From Paraburkholderia graminis C4D1M (GTDB lineage: Bacteria; Pseudomonadota; Gammaproteobacteria; Burkholderiales; Burkholderiaceae), in assembly GCF_000172415.1 (NCBI RefSeq), contig NZ_ABLD01000010.1, forward strand, positions 62,001 through 126,000: a stretch of 64,000 nucleotides of DNA, given 5' to 3'. Below, piece after piece: positions 52,553 to 60,845 of the stretch (positions within the stretch are counted from its first letter, which is position 1; every line of letters begins with the position of its first letter). The notes beneath the pieces are model-generated. The model was not told where the DNA came from and did not search any database. It was given only the letters and a program-made list of their open reading frames with translations. Made by a program: the position numbers and the translations under genes.

Positions 52553-53281
52553 TCAATCGGCCTTGACCGCCGCGACATTGACGAGCGTCTCGCGGCGCTT
52601 GCCGGGTTGCGGACGGTAAAGGCCGAGCCGTTCCAGCAGACCGAAGTCTTTGGCGCGGCTCCACCAGAGGTAGGGCAGCGAGACGTTGCGTTCGGTAAAG
52701 CTGAAGCCGCCGCGACGGATCATGTCGAGATAGCCATCCGCGCTTTTTTGCACCTGCATAGGATGGCGAAACAATAGCCGGATCACCCACGATCTGATGT
52801 ACGCGTCGGTGGATTCGGCGAACAGCAGTACGCCGCCTGGCTTCAGCACGCGGCGGAACTCGGCGAGCGCGCGGTCCTGCTCGACGAGATGATGGAAAGT
52901 CTGATGGCAGAACACGATGTCGGCGCTTGCATCGGGCAGCGGCAATTCGGCGCAGTCGCCGTGCAGCAGCTCGATGTCGGCGACTTTATCGCGGCAGGCT
53001 TGAGCCGCATTCGCGGCGAGCGCGAGAGACGGCTCGTGATAGTCGATGCCGACAATGCGGCGCGGCTTGAACGCATCCGCGAGCAGACGAAACGAAATGC
53101 CTTGTCCGCAGCCCACGTCGACGATGACGGGCGCCGCGGGCAACGGTGTGTCGATCAGACGCTTGAGGTCGTCGATCGCGACACGCAGCACGTGGTGTTC
53201 CCACGTATGCGTGCGCAGGAACCAGATTCCGAATGCGGTTTCCGGCACGAAGGGCACGGTGGATGGATGAGACGGCGGCAC
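52553..53281 (-). CDS. Class I SAM-dependent methyltransferase
   Basis: A 242-residue methyltransferase with motif I VIVDVGCGQGISFRLLAD (about 53-70), the acidic motif II in IVGIDYHEPSLALA, and DIVFCHQTFHHLVEQDRALAEFRRVLKPGGVLLFAEST. It looks like the UbiE/arsenite-type small-molecule group. A GTG start at 53281 is chosen: a GGGGAG ribosome site sits 6 bases before it, and the longer frame would run into the divergent gene. It is transcribed away from the halogenase-like gene and toward the aryl polyene operon's end; methylation of the aryl head is a plausible role. Confidence 0.85.
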   Translation of the reverse strand: MPPSHPSTVPFVPETAFGIWFLRTHTWEHHVLRVAIDDLKRLIDTPLPAAPVIVDVGCGQGISFRLLADAFKPRRIVGIDYHEPSLALAANAAQACRDKVADIELLHGDCAELPLPDASADIVFCHQTFHHLVEQDRALAEFRRVLKPGGVLLFAESTDAYIRSWVIRLLFRHPMQVQKSADGYLDMIRRGGFSFTERNVSLPYLWWSRAKDFGLLERLGLYRPQPGKRRETLVNVAAVKAD

Positions 53282-53402
53282 GCTGGGCTCCCCGGAAAAA
53301 ACGGTTCTTTCTGTTAGAGATGCAATGTAACAAGGCGTAAGGATGCAGCGTAATGCTGCGTCGAGCAAGCAAACGATTGAGGCAAACTTGAGTACACATG
53401 TC

Positions 53403-54635
53403 ATGAAGCATTTGGCGGCCGATGTCGTCATCATCGGCGCGGGGCCGGCCGGGGCAGTTGCCGCGGCGTTGCTCCGCAAGGCGGGCCGCTCGGTGCTCGT
53501 GCTGGAGCGTCAGCACTTCCCGCGCTTTTCGATTGGAGAGAGCCTGTTGCCGCAAAGCATGGCTTATCTCGAGGAAGCAGGGATGCTGCAAGCGGTGGTC
53601 GAAGCAGGGTTCCAGTACAAGAACGGCGCACAGTTCGTGTATCGCGACCGGTCGTCGTCGTTCGATTTCCGCGACAAGCATTCGGCGGGATGGGGCACGA
53701 CGTATCAGGTCGAGCGCGCGGCGTTCGACGACATCCTGATTCGCTGCGCGGCCGCGCAGGGCGCCGACGTGCGCTTCGGCCACACGGTGCAGGCGGTTCA
53801 TACGGACAGCGTTGCGCCGCGCGTCGACGTGACCGACGAGGCCAGTCATGCGTATCAGATCGAAGCGCGCTTCGTGTTCGACGCGAGCGGCTTCGGCCGC
53901 GTGCTGCCGCGTCTGCTGAATCTCGAAGCGCCCACGCGCATGCCGACGCGCGCGGCGCTGTTCTCGCATGTGTACGACGGTCTGCCGGCCGGCGCGCATG
54001 ATCGCAACAAGATCTGCGTGGCCACGCACCCCGAGCGTCGCGACGTGTGGTTCTGGATGATTCCGCTCGCGGGTGGACGGTCGTCGGTGGGCTGCGTCGC
54101 GGAGTCGAGTTTTCTCGATGTGCCGGAAAACGAACGCGAGGCGATGCTGCGCGCGCTGATCCAGAAGGAGCCGACGTTCAACCGGCTGATCGGCGACGCG
54201 CCGTTCCTGATGCCGGTGCGTCACATCGGCGGGTACTCGGCGAATGTCGAGCGCTTGCATGGGCCCGGCTATGCGCTGCTCGGCAACGCGGGCGAGTTTC
54301 TCGATCCGGTGTTTTCATCCGGCGTGACGATCGCGCTGCGCTCGGCGCATCTCGCGGTGCAGACCTTGAACCGTCAACTGGACGGCGAGCAGGTCGACTG
54401 GTCCGCGCAATACGATGTGCCTTTGCGCAAGGGCATCGACACATTCCGCGCATTTGTCGAGCGCTGGTATACGGGCGAGTTGCAGGACATCATTTTCTAT
54501 CCGGACCAGACGCCGTCGATTCGCCGCATGATCAGCTCGGTGCTCGCAGGCTACGCATGGGACGAATCGAACCCGTATGTCGCCGATCCGGTGCGCAGGC
54601 TCAACGCGTTGCACGAGGTGTGCACGCAGCGTTGA
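53403..54635 (+). CDS. Flavin-dependent halogenase-like / FAD-dependent oxidoreductase
   Basis: A 410-residue FAD enzyme. The dinucleotide motif GAGPAG is at 12-17; PRFSIGESLLPQSMAYLEEAG follows. A lysine at 73 in GFQYKNGAQF lies where flavin-dependent halogenases have their catalytic lysine, and WFWMIP (216-221) matches the halogenase WxWxIP motif. Close relatives in aryl polyene clusters are of this type, and xanthomonadins are brominated, so a halogenase is possible; but many such proteins are not proven halogenases. An in-frame TTG at 53388 with a GAGG ribosome site is an alternative start. Divergent from the methyltransferase. Confidence 0.85.
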   Translation: MKHLAADVVIIGAGPAGAVAAALLRKAGRSVLVLERQHFPRFSIGESLLPQSMAYLEEAGMLQAVVEAGFQYKNGAQFVYRDRSSSFDFRDKHSAGWGTTYQVERAAFDDILIRCAAAQGADVRFGHTVQAVHTDSVAPRVDVTDEASHAYQIEARFVFDASGFGRVLPRLLNLEAPTRMPTRAALFSHVYDGLPAGAHDRNKICVATHPERRDVWFWMIPLAGGRSSVGCVAESSFLDVPENEREAMLRALIQKEPTFNRLIGDAPFLMPVRHIGGYSANVERLHGPGYALLGNAGEFLDPVFSSGVTIALRSAHLAVQTLNRQLDGEQVDWSAQYDVPLRKGIDTFRAFVERWYTGELQDIIFYPDQTPSIRRMISSVLAGYAWDESNPYVADPVRRLNALHEVCTQR

Positions 54636-54659
54636 TCGCGCTTTGGTTGTAGCGCTTCG

Positions 54660-56027
54660 TCAGGCCACAACCGGTGCCATGTGCGCCACGCGAGGCGCAT
54701 GCTCGCGCACATCGTCGCGGCGATGCACGCGCTTGCCCGCCGCATACGTCTCGTACACCGCGCGGTCGTCGCCGAGCAGCGCGAACGCGAACAGCAACTC
54801 TTCGAGCGATTCGGTGCGCGCCGTGCGGCGCGCAAGCAGCGGCGTCGCTTGCGGATCGAGCACGACGAAGTCCGCTTCGGACTTCGGCTTCAACGTGCCG
54901 ACTTTATCCGCGAGATCGAGCGCTTGTGCGGCGCCCGCGGTCGCGAGATAAAACATCCGCGTGGCCGTCAGATGATGTCCGGTCAAGCGTGCAACCTTGT
55001 GCGCTTCGTTCATCGTTTGCAGCATGGAGAACGACGTGCCGCCGCCGACGTCCGTTGCGAGCGCAACGGGCATGCCGGCTTCGTCGGCCTTGTCGAAATC
55101 GAACAGACCGCTGCCGAGAAAGAGATTCGACGTCGGGCAATGCGACGCGACCGTGCCGGTTTGCGCCATGCGTTTGCGGTCTTCCGCGTCGAAGTGAATG
55201 CAATGGCCGTACACCGCGCGGCGGCGCAGCAGACCGTAGTGATCGTAGATGTCCAGATAGCTGCGGTGGCCCGGAAAGAGGCTATTGACCCACTTCACTT
55301 CATCCAGATTTTCCGCGACGTGGCTCTGCACGAACACATCCGCATGTTCGCGCGCGAGCACGCCACACGCTTCGAGTTGCGCTTCCGTCGAAGTCGGCGC
55401 GAAACGCGGCGTGAGCGCATACATCTGACGCCCGCGGTTGTGCCAGCGGCCGATCAGTTCGGCGCTGTCGTCATAACCGGATTGCGCAGTGTCGCGCAGA
55501 AACTCCGGACAGTTGCGATCCATCAGCACCTTGCCCGCGACCATGCGCAGATTGCGAGCCTCGCTCTCGGCGAACAGCGCGTCGGCGGATTGCTTATGCA
55601 CCGTGCAATACACGAGCGCGGTCGTCGTGCCGCAAGCCAGCAGTTCCTCGAGGAAGAAGGCCGCGGTGTCGCGTGCGTAGGCTTCGTCGGTGAAACGGCG
55701 CTCGGTCGGAAACGTGTACGTGTCGAGCCACGGCAACAAACCCGACGCGGGCGACGCGATCATGTCGGTCTGCGGATAGTGAATGTGCGTGTCGATGAAG
55801 CCCGGCACGATGAGTTTGTCGCGCATGTCCTGCACGGACGCGCCCGGCGCGAGTTGCGACGCGAGCGCGGCATACGCGCCCGCCGCGACGACATGGCCGT
55901 CTTCGACGATCAGCAGGCCGTCCTCATGGAAGACCGCCGCATCGGGCGAGCGCGACGGATCGCCGTTAAAGGTCAGCAATTGCGCGCGAAATGCCGATTG
56001 CGCCGGCGCCTGTGCAGAATGAGTCAT
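54660..56027 (-). CDS. guaD: Guanine deaminase
   Basis: Hydrolyses guanine to xanthine and ammonia. The 455-residue amidohydrolase has the zinc ligands His81 and His83 in GFIDTHIHYPQTD, the conserved RFAPTSTEAQL and QSHVAENLDEVKWV segments (a further metal histidine), and HCPTSNLFLGSGLFD, all guanine-deaminase features. Length is in the normal 430-460 range. Last gene of the minus-strand purine operon, about 100 bases after the adenine deaminase gene. Confidence 0.96.
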   Translation of the reverse strand: MTHSAQAPAQSAFRAQLLTFNGDPSRSPDAAVFHEDGLLIVEDGHVVAAGAYAALASQLAPGASVQDMRDKLIVPGFIDTHIHYPQTDMIASPASGLLPWLDTYTFPTERRFTDEAYARDTAAFFLEELLACGTTTALVYCTVHKQSADALFAESEARNLRMVAGKVLMDRNCPEFLRDTAQSGYDDSAELIGRWHNRGRQMYALTPRFAPTSTEAQLEACGVLAREHADVFVQSHVAENLDEVKWVNSLFPGHRSYLDIYDHYGLLRRRAVYGHCIHFDAEDRKRMAQTGTVASHCPTSNLFLGSGLFDFDKADEAGMPVALATDVGGGTSFSMLQTMNEAHKVARLTGHHLTATRMFYLATAGAAQALDLADKVGTLKPKSEADFVVLDPQATPLLARRTARTESLEELLFAFALLGDDRAVYETYAAGKRVHRRDDVREHAPRVAHMAPVVA

Positions 56028-56129
56028 GGGAAAACCGTCTCCGAAATGAAAAGCTAAGCAGCGTGTGCGGCGCTTGATTGACGCCGCGCGCGCTGCGATA
56101 CATCGGCCTTTATCGGCTTTTTAGTGCCT

Positions 56130-57176
56130 TTAATGCGGGCCGTTTTGATTCCAGTACGCGTCGAGCTTCGCGATCAGTTCGGCGCGTTCGTCGGGCGTCA
56201 CGAACGACGCCTCGAAGCCGTTGCGGATAATCGTGTAGACGTGGCTGTCGTCGAGCTTCAACGCGTCGATGGTGGCCGCGTAGTTCGCGTTCACGTAGCC
56301 GCCGAAATACGCGGGATCGTCCGAATTCACCGTGACCGCAACGCCGCGATCGAGCAAATCCTTCAGCGTATGTTTGGTGAGATCGTCGAACACGCAGAGC
56401 TTGAGATTCGACAGCGGACACACCGTCAACGCGACGCGTGTGTCGGCAAGACGCGCGACGAGCGCTGGGTCTTCGATGCTGCGCACGCCGTGATCGACAC
56501 GGTCGACCTTGAGCACGTCGAGCGCTTCATAGATGTACGACGGCGGTCCTTCCTCGCCCGCATGCGCGACGAGCTTGAGCCCAAGTTCACGCGCCTTCGC
56601 GAACACACGCTCGAACTTCGACGGCGGATGGCCGCGCTCCGACGAATCGAGTCCCACGCCGATCAGGCGATGCTTGTACTGTTCGAACAAAGGCCGCGCC
56701 TCTTCGAACGTGGCGAGCGCGTCTTCCTCGGATAGATGCCGCAGGAAGCACAGAATCAGCTTGCTCGTCATGCCGCGCTGTTGCGCGTCGGCGAGCGCGC
56801 GTTCGATGCCGGCCACGACCGTCGCGATCGGCACGCCGCGCTCGGTATGCGTCTGCGGATCGAAAAAGATTTCGCTGTGAATCACGTTGTCGGCGAGGCA
56901 GCGCTCGACGTACGCCATCGTCATGTCGTAAAAGTCCTGCTCGTGCAGCAGCACGCTCGCGCCGGCGTAATAGATGTCGAGGAACGATTGCAGGTCGGTG
57001 AACGCATACGCCGCGCGCAGCGCTTCAATCGAGTCGTACGCGAGCTTCACGCCGTTGCGCTTCGCGAGCGCGAAAATCAGTTCGGGTTCGAGCGAGCCTT
57101 CAATGTGGATATGCAACTCGGCCTTCGGCGCGAGCAGGGTTTTTTCAACGAGAGTGGCAGGGCTTGTTCTATTCAT
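56130..57176 (-). CDS. Adenine deaminase (adenosine/AMP deaminase superfamily)
   Basis: A 348-residue zinc enzyme often labelled adenosine deaminase. The N-terminal KAELHIHIEGSLEPEL (metal His22, His24), IFFDPQTHTERG, VGLDSSERGHPPSKFERVF, VAHAGEEGPPSYIYEALD and TVNSDDPAYFGGYVNANY are those of the subfamily shown to deaminate adenine rather than adenosine. In the operon with guanine deaminase and xanthine dehydrogenase the logical substrate is the free base adenine, giving hypoxanthine. It lies 48 bases after xdhC. Confidence 0.9.
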   Translation of the reverse strand: MNRTSPATLVEKTLLAPKAELHIHIEGSLEPELIFALAKRNGVKLAYDSIEALRAAYAFTDLQSFLDIYYAGASVLLHEQDFYDMTMAYVERCLADNVIHSEIFFDPQTHTERGVPIATVVAGIERALADAQQRGMTSKLILCFLRHLSEEDALATFEEARPLFEQYKHRLIGVGLDSSERGHPPSKFERVFAKARELGLKLVAHAGEEGPPSYIYEALDVLKVDRVDHGVRSIEDPALVARLADTRVALTVCPLSNLKLCVFDDLTKHTLKDLLDRGVAVTVNSDDPAYFGGYVNANYAATIDALKLDDSHVYTIIRNGFEASFVTPDERAELIAKLDAYWNQNGPH

Positions 57177-57224
57177 GGTCGGTCAGAATGTGTGTGTGTT
57201 GTTGCTCGCCGTCGGTCGAAACAG

Positions 57225-58241
57225 TCAAACCGTTTGCGCCGTGCGATGCAGGCTCGCGTTGGCTTCGACGGCTTGAAGCAACTGCGCGGCCGCGGAAATC
57301 GCAATGATTTCCGGCGACTTGTCGACGATGCCGTCCACCCCGAGCGGGCACTTCATCCGCGCAATCCATGCGGGATCGATGCCGCGCGCGGCGAGCCGGT
57401 GCTCGAACTGCTTGCGCTTGCTATGCGAGCCGATCATGCCGAAGAACGCGAAGTCGCGGCGCCGCAGAATGCGCTCGGCCAATTCGAGATCGCGCGTATG
57501 GTTGTGCGTCATCACGATGAAGTACGTATTCGGCGCGGCCTCGTCGACGGCTTCGTCGGGCGCGTCGTTCGCGTCGATCTTCACGTTGTGCGCGTGCAGC
57601 GATTCGACGGGCGGAAACTGCGCGTCGCGTTCGTCGACCCAGCGCACCGTGCAAGGCAGCGTGGCGAGCACGCGAACCAGCGCGGCGCCTACGTGGCCCG
57701 CGCCGAACAGCACGACCGGGAAGTCGCCTGGCGCGATGGTTTCGGTGAGCAGCGCGCCGCTGTCGTCGAAACCGGCGCCGTCCCACAGCAGGCAGTCGGC
57801 GGCATCCACGCCCGGCTCGGGATCGGACAGCATCACCGCATCCGGCGCGGGGCCGAATGATACGCTACGCACCGTCGATTGACCGGCCGCGAGGCGCTTC
57901 GCAATCGACGTGATCCAGCCGAGGTCGCCCACGTCGAACCGTTCGAATGCGAGCACCACTGCGCCGCCGCAGCATTGACCGAGGCTCGGGCCGAGCGCGA
58001 AACGCTCGAGCCGGCGCATATGCGGCGAGCGCATGCCGTCGCGCAACACCTGGCGCGCGGTCTCGATCGCTTTCCATTCGAGGTGGCCGCCGCCGATCGT
58101 ATGCTTTGCCGAATCGCGCGTGACGATCATCTTCGTGCCGGCTTCGCGCGGCGCCGAGCCTTCGACGCGCGCGACCGTCACCAGCACGGCCGCGTCGCCG
58201 TGTGCGAGCAGATGTTGCAGGTCAGGTAGCCAGGCTTGCAT
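57225..58241 (-). CDS. xdhC: Xanthine dehydrogenase accessory protein XdhC
   Basis: Binds and inserts the sulfurated molybdenum cofactor into xanthine dehydrogenase. The 338-residue protein has the family N-terminal AVLVTVARVEGSAPREAGTKMIV, the metal/Moco-linked segment SLGQCCGGAVVLAFERF with two cysteines, and a Rossmann-like C-terminal half (VVLFGAGHVGAALVRVL, NTYFIVMTHNHTRDLELA). It is encoded 144 bases after xdhB on the minus strand and overlaps nothing. Confidence 0.95.
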   Translation of the reverse strand: MQAWLPDLQHLLAHGDAAVLVTVARVEGSAPREAGTKMIVTRDSAKHTIGGGHLEWKAIETARQVLRDGMRSPHMRRLERFALGPSLGQCCGGAVVLAFERFDVGDLGWITSIAKRLAAGQSTVRSVSFGPAPDAVMLSDPEPGVDAADCLLWDGAGFDDSGALLTETIAPGDFPVVLFGAGHVGAALVRVLATLPCTVRWVDERDAQFPPVESLHAHNVKIDANDAPDEAVDEAAPNTYFIVMTHNHTRDLELAERILRRRDFAFFGMIGSHSKRKQFEHRLAARGIDPAWIARMKCPLGVDGIVDKSPEIIAISAAAQLLQAVEANASLHRTAQTV

Positions 58242-58385
58242 CCGGCGATTCTCCGTGGAGTGCCGCGCGCGGTGTCCGCGCGGCCGGTTGAGCGTGGCGC
58301 GATGCGTTGGGGTCGCGTCGGGCTGTGGCGTTGTTCATCGCGTTACTCATTGTTTTGTTCAGTGCTTTGTTGAGTGCGGTTCGGC

Positions 58386-60845
58386 TCAAGCCGTGGTGTG
58401 CGTGATCGTCGCATGATTCGCAGTGCGTTGCGCCGATGCGGGCTCGTTCGCTTCGTCGGCACTCGATGCACTCAACGCATCCAACGCATCGAGAATCGCT
58501 TCGGGCGTGGCCGGCGCACGCAATGACGGCGCGCATCGCGCGTTCGGCACAGCGGCCGCAATCGCATCGCGGATCGCGAGAAACACCGAGAACGGCAGCA
58601 ACAACGGCGGTTCGCCGACCGCCTTCGAGCGGAACACCGTCGGTTCCGCGTTCTGATTGTCGTAGAGCCGCACATTGAATGCGGCGGGCGTGTCGCTCAC
58701 CGCAGGAATCTTGTAGGTGGACGGCGCGTGCGTCATCAGGCGGCCGTCGCGATTCCACCAGAGTTCCTCGGTGGTGAGCCAGCCCATGCCCTGAATGAAG
58801 CCGCCTTCGACCTGGCCGAGATCGATCGCCGGATTGATCGACTGACCGGCGTCGTGCAGCACGTCGGCGCGCAGCAGTTTCCATTCGCCGGTCAATGTAT
58901 CGATCGCGACTTCGGACACGGCCGCGCCGTACGCGAAGTAATAAAACGGATGACCGGTGAGCGTCTTCGCATCCCAATGCACTTTCGGCGTCGCATAGAA
59001 ACCGTCCGACCACAACTGCACGCGCGCGAGATACGCGGCGCCGACCAGTTGCTCGAACGGCATTGCGCCGCCGTTGACCGACACCTCGCCGCTCGCGAAC
59101 CGCACGTCGTCGGCATGGCCGCCCAACTGCTTCGCCGCGAGTTCCGCGAGCCTCGCGCGGATCGTGCGCGCCGCGGCTTCGGCGGCCTTGCCGTTCAGAT
59201 CGCTGCCGGTGGAAGCAGCCGTCGCCGATGTGTTCGCGATCTTCGACGTATCCGTTGCGCTCACACGCACGCGCGAGAGCGGCAAGCCGAATTCGCCGGC
59301 GACGACTTGCGCGACCTTCGTGTTGAGCCCTTGGCCCATCTCGGTGCCGCCATGATTGACGAGCACCGAGCCGTCCTTGTAGACATGCACGAGCGCGCCT
59401 GCCTGATTCAGAAACGGCACGTTGAACGATATGCCGAACTTGACCGGCGAGAACGCGAGGCCGCGCTTGAGCACCGGACTCGTCGCGTTGAACGCGGCGA
59501 TCGCTTCGCGGCGCGCGCGATAGTCGCTCGAGTCGAGTAGCTCGTCGGTCAACGGCGCGAGGATGTTGTCCTCGACGCGCTGTCCGTAGGGCGTCGTATC
59601 GCGTTCGCCGATGCCGTAGTAGTTGGCCGCGCGCACGTCGAGCGGATCGCGGTTCAATTGACGCGCGATGCTGTCGAGCATCACCTCCATCACGAGTGCG
59701 CCTTGCGGTCCGCCAAAGCCGCGAAACGCGGTGTTCGACTGCGTGTTGGTCTTGCAGCAGAGCGCGACGATGTCGACATCGGACAGGTAGTACGCGTTGT
59801 CGAAGTGACAGACGGCCCGTGTCGCGACGGCGCCTGACAGGTCCGCGGAATAGCCCGCGCGCAACGCGATTTCCACGCGTGCGCCGAGAATGCGGCCGCT
59901 GTTATCGAAGCCGGCCTCGTATTCGTAGATCGCGTCGTGACGCTTGCCGGTAATCATGAAGTCGTCGTCGCGATCGGCGCGCAACTTCACCGGACGGCGC
60001 AGCAGCTTCGCCGCGAGCGCGGCCACGCACGCGAACAGCGCCGACTGCGATTCCTTGCCGCCGAAGCCGCCGCCCATGCGCCGGCATTCGCACACCACGT
60101 TGTGCGCGGGCCAGCCGAGCATATGCGCGACGACCTGCTGCATTTCGCTCGGATGCTGCGTCGAACTGTAGACGAGCATGCCGTCCATCTCTTTCGGCAC
60201 CGCATACGCGACCTGGCCTTCCAGATAAAACTGTTCCTGGCCGCCGACTTCGAACGTGCCGCTGATCCTGTGCGGCGCGGCCCCGATCTTTGCATCGGGA
60301 TCGCCGCGCTTCAGATGCAGCGGCGGCAGCACGAACTGCTTCGCGGCCTTCGCGTCAGCCGGCGTGAGGATCGCTTCGAGCGGTTCATAGCGGATCACGT
60401 CATCGCTTTTCGCAAGCGCGGCCGCGCGGCGCGCGAGTTCGTGGCTTTCCGCGATCACGGCGAATACCGGCTGGCCGAGGTACAGCACTTCATTCACGGC
60501 GAGAATCGGATCGTCGTGCAGCACCGGGCCGCAATTGTTTTCACCGGGGATGTCGTCGGCGCTCAGCACGGCGATCACGCCGGGCGCTTTTCTGACCGCG
60601 TCGAGATCCATCGACACGATGCGCGCATGTGCGTGGCGCGAGAGGCCGAGCGCCGCGTGCAAGGTGCCGTGCAGTTCGACGATGTCGTCGGTGTACGTTG
60701 CTTCGCCGCTCACGTGCAGCGCGGCCGATTCGTGCGGCAGCGCGACGCCGATCGCGGCCTCGCTTTCGCGCGCGGCGGCCTGGCGTTCAACGGGATGCGC
60801 TCCGGCGTCCGCGGCGCGTTCGACAAAAGCATCGGTGCGGTTCAT
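58386..60845 (-). CDS. xdhB: Xanthine dehydrogenase, molybdopterin-binding subunit
   Basis: An 819-residue large subunit that binds molybdopterin and oxidises hypoxanthine and xanthine. The family segments are ATYTDDIVELHGTLHAALGLS, the GGFGGKESQS motif (Moco contact), FRGFGGPQGALVMEVMLD, NHGGTEMGQGLNTKVAQVVA, and GEPPLLLPFSVFLAIRDAI near the end, which holds the catalytic glutamate. The ATG at 60845 shares one base with the xdhA stop, so the longer frame upstream is a shadow. Confidence 0.96.
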   Translation of the reverse strand: MNRTDAFVERAADAGAHPVERQAAARESEAAIGVALPHESAALHVSGEATYTDDIVELHGTLHAALGLSRHAHARIVSMDLDAVRKAPGVIAVLSADDIPGENNCGPVLHDDPILAVNEVLYLGQPVFAVIAESHELARRAAALAKSDDVIRYEPLEAILTPADAKAAKQFVLPPLHLKRGDPDAKIGAAPHRISGTFEVGGQEQFYLEGQVAYAVPKEMDGMLVYSSTQHPSEMQQVVAHMLGWPAHNVVCECRRMGGGFGGKESQSALFACVAALAAKLLRRPVKLRADRDDDFMITGKRHDAIYEYEAGFDNSGRILGARVEIALRAGYSADLSGAVATRAVCHFDNAYYLSDVDIVALCCKTNTQSNTAFRGFGGPQGALVMEVMLDSIARQLNRDPLDVRAANYYGIGERDTTPYGQRVEDNILAPLTDELLDSSDYRARREAIAAFNATSPVLKRGLAFSPVKFGISFNVPFLNQAGALVHVYKDGSVLVNHGGTEMGQGLNTKVAQVVAGEFGLPLSRVRVSATDTSKIANTSATAASTGSDLNGKAAEAAARTIRARLAELAAKQLGGHADDVRFASGEVSVNGGAMPFEQLVGAAYLARVQLWSDGFYATPKVHWDAKTLTGHPFYYFAYGAAVSEVAIDTLTGEWKLLRADVLHDAGQSINPAIDLGQVEGGFIQGMGWLTTEELWWNRDGRLMTHAPSTYKIPAVSDTPAAFNVRLYDNQNAEPTVFRSKAVGEPPLLLPFSVFLAIRDAIAAAVPNARCAPSLRAPATPEAILDALDALSASSADEANEPASAQRTANHATITHTTA

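Noticed and set aside
56130..57176. Plain adenosine deaminase
   Set aside because: The conserved segments are those of the adenine deaminase subfamily, and the neighbours handle free purine bases.
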